Source: Chloroflexus aggregans DSM 9485 (lineage in GTDB: Bacteria > Chloroflexota > Chloroflexia > Chloroflexales > Chloroflexaceae). From it: DNA of 64,000 nucleotides. Numbering within the stretch: position 1 is the first letter of the stretch; every line of letters begins with the position of its first letter. Below are positions 1-8,663 of this stretch, one piece after another. The notes beneath the pieces were generated by a model. The model saw only the letters and a list, made by a program, of their open reading frames with translations. It ran no database searches and was not told the origin of the DNA. The DNA is taken from the NCBI RefSeq assembly GCF_000021945.1, contig NC_011831.1:558001-622000 (forward strand), read 5' to 3'. Made by a program: the position numbers and the translations under genes.

Positions 1-310
1 GTTCATCATGCAATCTGGCTAGTTCTATGTTGCGATTGATCTTCCTTTCCCAATACTCACGGTTTGTCTTGGGCAGTTTTCTCTTACAGTAAGGACAACC
101 ATGCCAAAAACAGCCGTCAATAAATATAGCAATACGCTGGTTCAAAAAAGCAACATCGGGTTTGCCCACTATATTGTCGGCGTTCTTTTTCCATCCCTTC
201 AACCCTAGTCCTGCAAGCATGGCCCATAGACGTTTTTCGAGTCTTGTGCCTTTGCCTTTAACGGCTTGCATAGTTTTATGGCGATCTTGAGGGCTGAGGT
301 TGTCGCTCAT
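1..310 (-). CDS. vsr: Vsr-type very-short-patch-repair endonuclease (partial, 3' end outside window)
   Basis: Translating the minus strand from the ATG at 310 gives about 103 residues of a Vsr-family nickase, which cuts next to T:G mismatches left by deamination of 5-methylcytosine. The start MSDNLSPQDRHKTMQAVKGK, the segment on G-K-P-D-V-A-F-L and the block F-I-D-G-C-F-W-H-G-C-P-Y-C are hallmark Vsr features, including the catalytic Asp and zinc-binding Cys/His. The start is set by a 4-bp ATGA overlap with the stop of the cytosine methyltransferase upstream, which implies translational coupling. The gene runs off the left edge, so its C-terminus and any restriction endonuclease beyond it cannot be seen. 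Confidence 0.9.
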   Translation of the reverse strand, partial: MSDNLSPQDRHKTMQAVKGKGTRLEKRLWAMLAGLGLKGWKKNADNIVGKPDVAFLNQRIAIFIDGCFWHGCPYCKRKLPKTNREYWERKINRNIELARLHDE

Positions 311-1485
311 TTGTCAAACAAAAACATCTGCGCTGTAGGCAACTGCCACCGATATAGTGGCCTACCGTTTTCGGCCAAAGGGTTTAAAACATGCTCAGCA
401 ATCCAGGATATAACTGGAACGCAAACTGCGTCGCCGAATCCTGTGAGAGCTTGTACGCCGTTTACGGTGATAGGATATTCATCAGGTACGCCTTGCAAAC
501 GTGCGTATTCTCTCGGCGTCATAGCGCGCATTCGTATAGAACCTTTCCCCGCCCTTATCAAAAACTGCTTGCCGCTGCCGCCTATGGCAGTACGTAGACA
601 ACCAGACAAATCGTCGTCTCTCACTTCTGCGCGTTGCTGACCATCGCGCCGTCTGCGAAAGAAAGTTCGGTATGCAAACTGCTGGCCTTGCGCCAGTTGT
701 TCAACTCTCTGGCGATGGGTTTCTTTCATCATAGCCAAGTGACGCTTCACCTCAGCGTCGGGCCACCAGCGGTCATCAGAGTCTTCTAATGTTTCAACTA
801 TCTCGGACAAACCGGAGGTTCTAAGAGGAGGAGGCTCTGGTATTTCATTATAAAACCATCGTAAATCTTCGTTGGCAATTATATTCTTTTTGAGTTGGTC
901 GGGGAGTAAAGATTTCGGGCGCGTTAGTATTAGTTCGATGGTGGTGTAACTGACCGGCAGTCTAGTCCCAACAAGGAATATCCGCAGCCTACTTTGTGGC
1001 GTAAAGCGCAAAGCATCAACTGCAAACACATCGCATGCATAGCCCAGTTCATTGAGAGCCTGAACGGTTATTCTGAAATCCATTCCTTTATTTGAGTACA
1101 ACCAGCCTGGTACATTTTCAACAAGAACAAGCGGCGGCGCAGAGTCTCCTTGTTGTTTTAGTATTTTTATGAATCCCCAAAATGCACTCGAATGATTGCC
1201 GTTTATCATTCCATGCATGTTTCCGGCCAGCGAAAGGTCAATGCAAGGGAAAGAACAAGTTGCCAGGGTTGTGAGGGGAACCACAGTGGGGTCAATGTCA
1301 AAAATGTCGGCTGTCACATAATGAGCTTCTGCGTCGGGGAAAAACGCTTTGTACATCTCGAATTTCTTTTTAGAGATGTCGTTAGCGAAAATGACTTTCC
1401 AACCATAGGATTGTAGGCCCATCCTGACCAGGCCTATGCCTGCGAAATATTCGGCTACTGTAAGAGGAAAACTGGAATATTCCAC
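307..1485 (-). CDS. dcm: DNA (cytosine-5-)-methyltransferase of a type II restriction-modification system
   Basis: A 392-residue C5-cytosine methyltransferase with the expected motif order: motif I (F-A-G-I-G, residues 14-18), motif IV with the catalytic Pro80-Cys81, motif VI (E-N-V-P), motif VIII (Q-S-R-L-R), and C-terminal motifs IX/X (R-E-Y-A-R-L-Q-G and G-F-G-D-A-V). It methylates cytosine using SAM; the target site cannot be read from sequence. It overlaps the downstream vsr by 4 bp, the usual Dcm-Vsr pairing. No cognate endonuclease is visible in the window. It reads away from a candidate attI site at 1581-1595, so it may be an integron cassette. dcm is used here as a family name, not as a claim of CCWGG specificity. 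Confidence 0.92.
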   Translation of the reverse strand: MEYSSFPLTVAEYFAGIGLVRMGLQSYGWKVIFANDISKKKFEMYKAFFPDAEAHYVTADIFDIDPTVVPLTTLATCSFPCIDLSLAGNMHGMINGNHSSAFWGFIKILKQQGDSAPPLVLVENVPGWLYSNKGMDFRITVQALNELGYACDVFAVDALRFTPQSRLRIFLVGTRLPVSYTTIELILTRPKSLLPDQLKKNIIANEDLRWFYNEIPEPPPLRTSGLSEIVETLEDSDDRWWPDAEVKRHLAMMKETHRQRVEQLAQGQQFAYRTFFRRRRDGQQRAEVRDDDLSGCLRTAIGGSGKQFLIRAGKGSIRMRAMTPREYARLQGVPDEYPITVNGVQALTGFGDAVCVPVISWIAEHVLNPLAENGRPLYRWQLPTAQMFLFDK

Positions 1486-1580
1486 TTTTTCAATCCTATC
1501 TATAGAACGTTTGCTCTATGAACATTATATCCCACTTTTAGGACAAATCAAGAACGACCATGGATTGGGATTGTTGAAGG

Positions 1581-1595
1581 GTTAGGCGGCCCAAC
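1581..1595 (-). other. candidate attI / cassette junction upstream of the first integrase pseudogene
   Basis: The plus strand has GTTAGGC directly followed by GGCCCAAC. On the minus strand this reads GTTGGGC then CGCCTAAC, the two seven-base core types of integron recombination (GTTRRRY and RYYYAAC) placed back to back. It lies about 110 bp before the first possible integrase start, where an attI site is expected, and the genes to its left read away from it. The rest of 1486-1703 shows no gene. Confidence 0.45.
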
Positions 1596-2184
1596 TAGCG
1601 GTTATACGGACATCCGCCTCATTCCTTTTCGATTACCCCCTTCCGCCTACTCCCCCAAACCGTTTGGGATTGTAGACAGAATGAGTTACAATCCGGTGAA
1701 TGCATGATATCCCCCCCGCCCAACAGTCAATCCACGATGGAACAACAACCCCCACGCAACCTCCTCGACCGGGTCTCCGACGCCATCCGCCTTACGCATG
1801 ACGCCTACCGCACCGAACAAACCGCCAAAGACCGGATCAAACACTTCATCCTCTTTCACCACAAACGCCACCCCAACGACATGGGCGCCCCCGAAATCCA
1901 GGCCTTCATTACCCACCTCGCCGTCGAAAAAAAACGTCTCCGCCTCCACCCAGAATCAAGCCCTCTCCGCCATCCTCTTCCTCTACCGCCACGTCCTCCA
2001 GATGGAAATGGACGTCCCCGCCGACATCATCCGCGCCGAAAAATCCAAAACCCTGCCCACGGTCCTCACCCACGCCAAAGCCCTTGCCGTCATCGGCCGG
2101 ATGAGCGGCGTCACCCAACGCATGGCAAACATCCTCTCCGGAAGCGGACTGCGCCTGATGGAATGCCTCCGCCTGCGCGTCAAA

Positions 2185-2212
2185 GCTCGCCCTGAGCCTG
2201 TCGAAGGGACAG
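2185..2212. repeat. small repeat inserted in integrase pseudogene 1
   Basis: A short element with the core CTGAGCCTGTCGAAGG sits inside the integrase coding sequence, between L-R-L-R-V-K and the continuation G-N-R-H-I-I-V-R-D-G in another frame. It has a strongly repeat-like, partly palindromic character (CCCTGAGCC...), and such cores are found dispersed in other bacterial genomes. Here it breaks the reading frame. Confidence 0.5.
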
Positions 2213-2535
2213 AGCCTTCGGCAACCGCCACATCATTGTCCGCGACGGCAACGGCGAAGACGACCGCGTCACCATCCTCCCCGACTCCCTCATCCCCCAC
2301 CTCCGGCGTCACATCCAGACCGTTCAGCGCATCCACCAAACCGACCGCGGCGACGGGTTCGGCGAAGTCTCCCCCCCTCCCCTACGCCCTCGCCCGCAAA
2401 TACCCTCATACCTCCCGCGAACTCATTTGGCAATACCTCTTCCCCGCAAGCGGCCTCTCCAAAGACCCGCAAACCGGCAAGATCATGCGCCACCACCTCG
2501 ACCCCTCCCTCCTCCAAAAAGCCATCCGCACCGCC

Positions 2536-2594
2536 GCCCAACGGCTGGCGCATCAGTCGCCGCGCAGCGGGTCGGCTGGAAACGCTTGTTAGGC
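2536..2594 (-). repeat. attC site (cassette of the PD-(D/E)XK gene)
   Basis: In minus-strand sense the site opens with GCCTAAC and ends with GTTGGGC, both fitting the integron cores RYYYAAC and GTTRRRY exactly. Between them lie imperfectly complementary arms (AGCGTTTCCAGCCGAC against GCGCCAGCCG). The TAA stop of the upstream minus-strand gene lies inside the first core, as is common for integron cassettes. The other end abuts the truncated integrase pseudogene. Confidence 0.75.
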
Positions 2595-3476
2595 GGCGTA
2601 TACTTGCTTGGCTCTTGCAATGAACCACTTCACAAAACCATCAAACGTCGCCGGACGGATGACGCTCCTCACGTCAATCAAATGAAGGTAACCGAATCGG
2701 GAGAAGTAGATTCCCACGTGTGTTATTGCCGGCTTGGGAATGAGACCATCGACGCCTGCAATTTCGTGCAGAACAAAGTAGCCCATCAGCTGGTTAAAAT
2801 AGTCCCGCTCTAACCTGAGATACTTTGTGGTCTTAATATCGATAATCGCGTCGTCAATCACCAAATCGGCGTCCGCTCCCCCAACAAGCCGAGAGGCTTC
2901 GCCAAAGGTTGGATTCAGGAGGCAAAAACGAGATGCCTTAAATAATCGTGGCTCAACGAGGGAGATGAGTTGCCGTAAGTCATCCACATCTTCTTTGGAG
3001 ACATTGCCTAGATTCTTGTCTACAACTCCTGCCCTGTAAATAGGGTCGAGTTGGGCAAGGCGAAGTGAACTCTCTATGAGTCGGTCGGTTATCTGCCCCA
3101 AAGAAAGATACTCCGCATAATCGGCTTTGGCCTGTTCAATAATCCATTGGGCCTTTTCCGTCAGTGAGACGTAAGAGTTACCATCGGCGGCAGGGAGAAG
3201 CACCTCGATAGTCCATTGGTCATTTTCCGTCGGTGAGCCCTTCGAGCGCAGAGCATCTAGCACATGCTCGGCAATCCATCGCCAGGTAACAGCATCTGGA
3301 TTGAGCCACTTCAAGTAAAAACGCAACAGGTAGTCGAATGCCGTTCCAATCAGGGCGTAACGATTCGAAAGAGGAGGAGCAAGAATCTGCCGTGTTTCCA
3401 CCATTTCAGGCATTACGAACTCTTGGCGGAATCGTTGTTTAACATCTCGGTTCTGTAGGAATGATGTAAGACTCAT
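2589..3476 (-). CDS. PD-(D/E)XK nuclease-like protein (cassette gene)
   Basis: A 295-residue protein. The region around residues 198-216 (G-G-A-D-A-D-L-V-I-D-D, then I-I-D-I-K-T-T-K) fits the PD-(D/E)XK nuclease core: an acidic residue at 202/204 followed by D-I-K at 213-215. The segment after it (Y-F-N-Q-L-M-G-Y) also resembles this fold. The rest is mainly helical with no membrane segment. Its stop codon is supplied by the attC site at 2536-2594. It could be an orphan restriction or defence nuclease, but the target is unknown and the assignment rests on a short motif. Confidence 0.6.
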   Translation of the reverse strand: MSLTSFLQNRDVKQRFRQEFVMPEMVETRQILAPPLSNRYALIGTAFDYLLRFYLKWLNPDAVTWRWIAEHVLDALRSKGSPTENDQWTIEVLLPAADGNSYVSLTEKAQWIIEQAKADYAEYLSLGQITDRLIESSLRLAQLDPIYRAGVVDKNLGNVSKEDVDDLRQLISLVEPRLFKASRFCLLNPTFGEASRLVGGADADLVIDDAIIDIKTTKYLRLERDYFNQLMGYFVLHEIAGVDGLIPKPAITHVGIYFSRFGYLHLIDVRSVIRPATFDGFVKWFIARAKQVYAA

Positions 3477-3504
3477 CGCTTCTCCGATACACCTGGCTTA
3501 CGTC

Positions 3505-3598
3505 GCATAACGGCCTGCGCTTCACCGGCGCCGCGAAGTCTTGCTCTGAGCGAAGCGAAGAGGCAGCCGAGTGGCGTCAGGTGCAAGTGCGTGTGATC
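3505..3598 (-). repeat. degenerate attC-like site
   Basis: GCATAACGGCCTGCGCTTCACC at one end pairs imperfectly with GGTGCAAGTGCGTGTGATC at the other, with an extended loop. The GTTRRRY-type core at the plus-strand left end is good in reverse sense (GTTATGC); the opposite core is degraded (GTGTGATC). The arms are close to those of the attC site at 8580-8641. Confidence 0.5.
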
Positions 3599-4141
3599 CC
3601 GCCTTTTACTTGTTGTTAACCCTTGTTCGCCATTGCATTATAACACATTTGTACGCCAAACAACCGTAGCACCTTCGCTTTCAGACCATTACCAAGATAT
3701 GTCACACAAACCGTTTTGTAGGAGCAAGCAGTTTTGCTTGATAATGCATGCATGATTACGCTACGGTTCTTACCGTGACCAAAAAGGCCTTTTGAAAAGG
3801 AAAACTTTGCTGATCTTGCCAGTAAAAAAGTTCTGCCGCGTAAATCATTTTTTGGCCTATTCTGAAACAGAGCATGGCGGGAAAGGTGTGCCAACGTGGT
3901 AGATATTGGCCCACGTGTACATCGGCTAAGCACGTACATTGAACGTAAGACCAATTATTCCACCACAGACGTCGGGTTAGACAAACGCTCCTTTGCTTAC
4001 CTTCCATTCTTGACAGGCTTTCCAGTCACTTTTCCACTTGAAATGCAGGGACAAACCAACACTCGCGTAGATAAGCGCACGAATTATCGCCGTATAGACC
4101 AGTCTTTTCATTAACTTTGCTACTCCCTGTTGGGGAAGGCG
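3599..4141. other. cassette-like segment without a convincing gene
   Basis: This 540-bp stretch lies between two attC-like sites, so it has the layout of one cassette. The open frames present (72-112 codons on both strands) show no motif I recognise and overlap one another. It is either a cassette with an unrecognised or decayed gene, or a non-coding cassette. Confidence 0.4.
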
Positions 4142-4205
4142 GGCTAACGAGACGCCGCTCAGCCGCGCTGTCGAAGGCGGCGTCGGCTGGAGCGGCGGGT
4201 TGGAC
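4142..4205 (-). repeat. attC site (cassette of the membrane protein)
   Basis: In minus-strand sense it starts GTCCAAC and ends GTTAGCC, with complementary arms (CCGCCGCTCCAGCCGAC against GGCTGAGCGGCG) around a short variable centre. It lies directly downstream of the gene at 4239-5946, in the position expected for a cassette attC. Confidence 0.72.
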
Positions 4206-4238
4206 GCATACTGCTTGTATTGCGGCATAATGCCTTTG

Positions 4239-5946
4239 TCATCTCAACTCATATACGTACTGTCCATCCAATTCAATTCTGAAGCGTAGCCCCATAGACT
4301 CTATTGCACTATGAACCCTCGCGTAGTTCTGATATCGTGTCGAATCCACAATGACCCATCTCACACCTAGTTCTCTCAGTAATGATACACTTTGAGTATC
4401 GGGAAAGACACTTAGTATTGGTTCGATATGTCGAAACTGGGGTGTAGAATATGCAGCAAAGAACCCACCAATGAAAGGTTTCCTATGCACGAGAGTAAAG
4501 AATGTGTGTTCAGCCCTTGTTACCAGCTCAAATGGGAACTGTGCAACCCCTCCTTCACCACTCTGATCGGCTAACCAGATATCCACTGATCGTCCCCGAA
4601 CTTCAGAAAGCATTTGAGGACCTTGAAAAAAGTCCACTAGAACCAGCAAAGCGATACCACTAAATATCAGCCACTTGGCAGAGCGACTTCTTAGCATCTC
4701 GATGAGCCAAGCAGCACCTATGCCGGCCAGTAAGCTCATGAACATGATAACGAAAACTCCATACCGCATCCAAACACGCATGTTAGAATAGAAAGGAAGT
4801 TTAAAAAGGAAATAGCCTGGTAAAGGAATAAATGTTTGCTCATAGGGATGCCATTTTTGGAGGAAATTCGGAACATTGATGATTACAGAACGTCCTCCAA
4901 TATGTAGATCAGTACCGAGTGCAAGCACAAAAGCTGTCAAAGAAACGATGGACCATAATTTGACATTTTCACGGTGTGATTTTGAAGCAAGCGAGAAAAC
5001 GGAGAGGATTAAGGTAACTGTGCCGATATACAGGGTGTTCTCAATCCATAGCCGTCGATCAAAGTGTCTATCGACCCACTCTCCCCAAAGGAAGTGTCTA
5101 GGGGAAGGGAGTATAAAGTCGAGAGGGCTTGCTGACCATATGCGGACTTCTTCGAAAGACCTCTGAGGAAGATTATCTTGAACGCTCAGCCACAGGTATG
5201 GTAGTATTGGTATGAGAACAAAAGGCAAAAAGATGACCCCAGACCCAACAATCTTAATCCAAAATCTGCCAGATTTAATTAAAGATAGGCGGGATAGGAA
5301 TACATACCCCGCAATATAAAAATATTGACAATACCATCGTGTACATAAGGTAGTACTGTGATGTCAACCCAATGAGACCTAGAAAGCAAGCTGTTGTTAA
5401 AACATTCTTCCACGACCAAGGCGGATTTCTGAGCAACTTATCAAGCCCCATAAAGAAGAAGGGAAACCACTGAGTTCCCATCAGATTCAAGTGACCAAGC
5501 ATATGACATAATCGATATGGTGCAAATGCAAAGATCATTCCTGCAATGACTCCAGCAAATATATTCTTGGTTACCCTTTGTACCCACAGATACATTCCTA
5601 GTCCGGATAGTACGAATGAGGCCAAGATTGAAAAGTTGTATCCCAAAACAGGACCTCCGACCATACTGACAGGTATCGCAATCAATACCATTGCTGGGGT
5701 CATTTCGTTGTAAGCAAGATTCCAACCTTCAGGATAGTTAAGTATCGGCACTGTCAAAGGATTCTCAAGTGCATACAATGACTTCTGAATCCATCCAATT
5801 AACCATACAAAATAGAAATTATCCCCTACCCAACCTATCACGGAATCGCCTATTCGCAAGATAAGAGGCCAAGTCATCAGGATGGTCACTCCTAAGAAGA
5901 AAAGCAACACAGCTGCATCGTAACACCACCGCATTCGTGATGTCAT
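4239..5946 (-). pseudogene. polytopic membrane protein, glycosyltransferase-like, with a single frameshift
   Basis: Two minus-strand frames join into one protein of about 568 residues. The N-terminal half starts MTSRMRWCYDAAVLLFFLGV and has several hydrophobic helices and the segment W-P-L-I-L-R-I-G-D. The C-terminal half continues with more membrane helices and a soluble tail. The frames meet at a run of four C on the plus strand (5307-5310); removing one base restores a continuous reading (L-Y-C-G-Y-V-F-L-S-R). This layout resembles GT-C-type membrane glycosyltransferases or YfhO-like proteins, but no diagnostic motif was found. The break may be a recent mutation or a sequencing error. Base composition is more A+T-rich than the core genes, which fits a captured cassette. 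Confidence 0.6.
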
Positions 5947-6020
5947 AGTTTTACCAACCTTTCGGATTAGTAACAGAGATTATCAGGAGAATTCAGCTAC
6001 CAGTTTGCGCCCCGTAACGC

Positions 6021-6027
6021 GCCCAAC
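6021..6027 (-). other. candidate attI core upstream of integrase pseudogene 2
   Basis: The minus strand reads GTTGGGC here, about 155 bp before the integrase start and about 75 bp before the start of the membrane-protein gene, which reads away from it. This mirrors the arrangement at 1581-1595. The rest of 5947-6181 shows no gene. Confidence 0.4.
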
Positions 6028-6181
6028 TGTGGACTTAACCAACACACGCCTGATAACAGGCCATAGACAGAAAGGGCGACTTTTTGCTCTAATGGCAGAG
6101 AGCTTCTGCCTAAACCGCAAAAACATCACCCTTCCACGTGTGACCGCATTGTGCGGCAAATCTTCAGCAACGTCAAGTGCT

Positions 6182-7030
6182 ATGGCCAAAAAGTTACTGG
6201 ATCAGGCTCGCGAGATTCTGAGAGCAAAGCATTATTCCTATCGCACCGAGCAATCCTACGTAGACTGGATGCGCCGCTTTATTCTCTTCCACAACAAGCG
6301 CCACCCCAAAGATATGGGCGCTGCTGAAATCCAGGCCTTCCTCCTCTACCTCGCCAACGACCGCAACACCTCCGCCTCCACCCAAAACCAGGCCCTTTCT
6401 GCCCTCCTCGTCCTCTATCGCCATGTTCTCGATCAGGAAGTGGTGCCCATCAACGCTCTGCGTGCCAAGCCATCCAGGTACCTCCCCACCGTCCTCTCCA
6501 AGGACGAGGTCAGCCACCTTCTGGATCAACTGACAGGTATACATGCTCTCTTGGCCCAACTTCTCGATAACAGTGGTATGTGCCTGGCCGAAGGATGGCG
6601 TTTACGTGTCACAGACATCGGCTTCGAGGAGCATCACCTCCTCGTTTGTGATGGCAAAGGGGACAAGGACCGGGTAACTCTCCTGCCTACCATACTCCAA
6701 TGCCGAACGAGCGTGGGGCTGGCAGTATGTCTTCCCATCCCACCGCATGTCCGCTAAGCCGGGAACCGGTATTCGTCACCGCCATCATCTGGACCCCAGC
6801 AGCCAGCAGAAAGCCATCCGCCAGACCGCCAAAGCCATCGGTCTCGCCAAACCGGTGGGTCCCCATACCCTGCGCCATTGCTTCGCCACCCACCTGCTGG
6901 AAGCCGGTTATGACTTCTGCACGATGCGAGAACTCCTGAGTCACCAAGACGTCAAGACCACTATGATTTACCCCACATCATGCAGCGGGGAACCTTGGGC
7001 GTGCGCGGCCCCCTGAACGGTGGTGCATGA
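6182..7030 (+). pseudogene. intI: integron integrase pseudogene 2 (near full length, inactivated)
   Basis: The start M-A-K-K-L-L-D-Q-A-R-E-I-L-R with H-Y-S-Y-R-T-E-Q-S-Y is a typical integron integrase N-terminus. The later parts carry V-F-P-S-H...H-R-H-H (the integron-specific segment), [12 protein letters not shown] (box II) and T-T-M-I-Y with the catalytic Tyr. The tail [15 protein letters not shown], in a shifted frame, matches the characteristic IntI end. Three lesions are visible: box I reads S-G-M-C-L-A-E-G with Cys in place of the catalytic Arg; about 30 residues are deleted and the frame shifts near 6690-6710; one more frameshift lies near 6970. It is clearly dead but clearly an integron integrase, not XerC or XerD. 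Confidence 0.88.
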
Positions 7031-7212
7031 ACTCGTTTACGCACCACGTACTACCCCAGAACCCATTGCTTAGAGAGCCGAGCAATCATGGATGAAGACC
7101 GGCTGTATGGCCGTCACATCGGATCGGCTCGTTCCATGCTACGCAATGTGGCTCTCAATTGCTTGCGCCGACTCAGCCTGCTGACATCCCAAACGTCCGG
7201 CGGTTCGTAGCA

Positions 7213-7274
7213 GCGCAACGAAACAGCTCAGCCGTGCCACCAAAGGCGGCGTCGACAGGAACAGCTTGTGATGC
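7213..7274 (-). repeat. degenerate attC-like site
   Basis: The plus strand has GCGCAACGAAACAGCTCAGCC ... GGCGGCGTCGACAGG, ending CTTGTGATGC. The central arms match the attC at 4142-4205 (CTCAGCCG..., GGCGGCGTCG.C.GG.), but both terminal cores have decayed. Confidence 0.45.
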
Positions 7275-7332
7275 CGCAGTGCGCGGGCTGGAGCAAGACC
7301 TCGCCTCTCTCAGAAGCCCCGGCTTTTACTGA

Positions 7333-7392
7333 CCTTCCCGCGCCACGCCAAGCAAGGACATCGCGGGCAAGGCTGCACTGCCCACCAGCCAG
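7333..7392. repeat. 60-bp repeat, copy A (copy B at 10903-10962)
   Basis: Begins CCTTCCCGCGCCACGCCAAG and matches copy B at most positions (GCAAGGACATC.C.GGCAAGG follows in both). Both copies lie to the right of an attC-like site and near a shared GGCTGGAGCAAGACC motif, so a non-coding cassette segment was probably duplicated. Confidence 0.6.
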
Positions 7393-7674
7393 CCCGCCCT
7401 AGGGACAGGAAAACTTGCCCAGGATCGGGAGCCCCACGCCCGGCAAGCCACCTTGCCAAGCCAGCGGACTTTGCCCTCCGCGCCCCAGGCCTAGCAGACC
7501 ACGCCAGAGCCGGTGACCGGCTCAATAGCAGTCGCGGGCGGTGACGGCGGGCAAGGCGCCGCGGCCGTCACGTCCAGGGCCCACAAGCCACCTGCCCAGG
7601 GGGCCCCCACACCAGGCAATGCCAACCACCAGGCTAGGCACGCATGTTTTCTTGTCAACGTTCCATCCATCTGC

Positions 7675-7753
7675 GGCTAACGGCCTGCCGTTCAGCCACC
7701 CGCTTCGCTCACTCCGCAGCGCGGAACGTGTCGGCCGCAGCGGCGAGTTAGCC
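7675..7753 (-). repeat. attC site (cassette of the CPBP protease)
   Basis: Minus-strand ends GGCTAAC and GTTAGCC, with arms TCGCCGCTGCGGCCGAC and GTGGCTGAACGGCAGG. It overlaps the 3' end of the CPBP-protease gene. Confidence 0.7.
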
Positions 7754-8557
7754 CGCACAGTCTCTTTCCCGACGCGATAGATTTGCACCACCGACGATCA
7801 CGACCAGAACAAGTGCTACAACAACTTCCAAGAGAGCCAGCGTGATAATGGACACGCCACTTATCACTACGCTAAATGTGTTCAATGCGATGTGAAACAG
7901 TGTTACCAGCAAAAGACTGCCGTTTGTGCTATTGTAAAGCCACGTGTAGATAAAAGATCCTGCCACCGTGCTGATAAACCAGGGGAGAAAAGGATATTCT
8001 GATATTGGATTACCTTTCCAGAAGAAAAGCGGCAGGTGCCATAATCCCCACAACATACCGACGATGAAGGTAGCGACCACAGCAGTATATCGTTTCTGCA
8101 AGTGTGGTCGTGCAAAGCCACGCCAGCCAACTTCTTCCCACGGATTGGCAAACAAAGACATCAAGAAAGTAGCTAGGGCTAGAGAAAATACGTCACCTTG
8201 AGGCGTTGGCTGTGTTGCAGAAAGACCGAAGAATGTCGTCACCCCCTGTGCCACAAGGAGCAGAGCGAAAGGACCCACCAATCCGACAAGGTACCATACC
8301 AGGCCTACCCGCCATTGGATAAGCGCCTTGAGCAAATTCCCAACTTGCTCCTTACCATACGCTATCTGCGTCACAATAACGGCTGCCAGGGCAGGACCCA
8401 CAGCAGAGCAGATGAGAAGAAACTGGAAAGAGGGATTGATAAACGGTGCAATGCCGTGTGACCCTATGACTGTAGGTATCCAGCCCAGCCACGAGATACC
8501 GAACGCCAGAATGTAGAACCAAACAACGAGATGTTTGCTCATCTTCTCACCAGACAT
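7748..8557 (-). CDS. CPBP-family intramembrane glutamic endopeptidase (CAAX protease-like)
   Basis: A 269-residue membrane protein with about seven hydrophobic helices. The family signature is present: P-W-E-E-V-G-W-R-G-F (the EExxxR motif) followed by a second motif L-W-H-L-P-L-F-F carrying the conserved His. Members cleave or process peptides in the membrane; in bacteria they are often linked to bacteriocin immunity or peptide maturation. The final residues run into the attC site at 7675-7753, so the tail L-S-R-R-E-R-D-C-A-G is probably recruited from the recombination site. It is transcribed leftwards like the other cassette genes. Confidence 0.85.
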   Translation of the reverse strand: MSGEKMSKHLVVWFYILAFGISWLGWIPTVIGSHGIAPFINPSFQFLLICSAVGPALAAVIVTQIAYGKEQVGNLLKALIQWRVGLVWYLVGLVGPFALLLVAQGVTTFFGLSATQPTPQGDVFSLALATFLMSLFANPWEEVGWRGFARPHLQKRYTAVVATFIVGMLWGLWHLPLFFWKGNPISEYPFLPWFISTVAGSFIYTWLYNSTNGSLLLVTLFHIALNTFSVVISGVSIITLALLEVVVALVLVVIVGGANLSRRERDCAG

Positions 8558-8579
8558 TTATCCCTGTGGTGAACGTGCG

Positions 8580-8641
8580 GGCTAACGACGTGCGCTTCAC
8601 CTGCACCGCGGAGCGGCGTCCGGTGCAAGCGCGGGTTGGGC
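8580..8641 (-). repeat. attC site (cassette of the MBL-fold hydrolase)
   Basis: Minus-strand ends GCCCAAC and GTTAGCC. The arms CGCGCTTGCACCGGACGCCG and CGGTGCAGGTGAAGCGCACG are strongly complementary with a one-sided bulge pattern, as in attC sites. It lies directly downstream of the gene at 8664-9269. Confidence 0.8.
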
Positions 8642-8663
8642 ATCGTGGTCAAAGGACACAATC

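Larger units (their letters stand above)
1704..2594 (+). pseudogene. intI: integron integrase pseudogene 1 (tyrosine recombinase, C-terminus lost)
   Basis: Three reading frames must be joined to recover a tyrosine recombinase. The N-terminal SAM-like domain includes H-D-A-Y-R-T-E-Q-T and F-H-H-K-R-H-P-N-D-M-G. The frame breaks in an A8 run near 1927-1934, then continues with S-A-S-T-Q-N-Q-A-L-S-A-I-L and the box I segment G-L-R-L-M-E. The stretch L-F-P-A-S-G-L-S-K-D-P-Q-T-G-K followed by R-H-H matches the extra segment that separates integron integrases from XerC/D. A 25-30-bp insertion at about 2185-2212 breaks the frame again. The box II and catalytic tyrosine region is missing, because the gene runs directly into an attC site at 2536. 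It cannot encode an active recombinase. Confidence 0.82.
7031..7674. other. non-coding G+C-rich stretch inside the cassette array
   Basis: No supportable gene. The stretch contains a degenerate attC-like site (7213-7274) and a 60-bp segment (7333-7392) that is nearly repeated at 10903-10962. The open frames in the opposite orientations are rich in Pro, Arg and Gly and look like by-products of high G+C. Confidence 0.6.

Noticed and set aside
1704-2594. XerC/XerD recombinase rather than an integron integrase
   Set aside because: The LFPASGLSKDPQTGK...RHH segment is specific to integron integrases and the second pseudogene also has the IntI-type tail.
7310-7791. Two minus-strand open frames rich in Gly, Arg and Trp
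   Set aside because: They lie in a G+C-rich non-coding cassette segment, have no motif, and part of the DNA is repeated elsewhere without keeping the frame.
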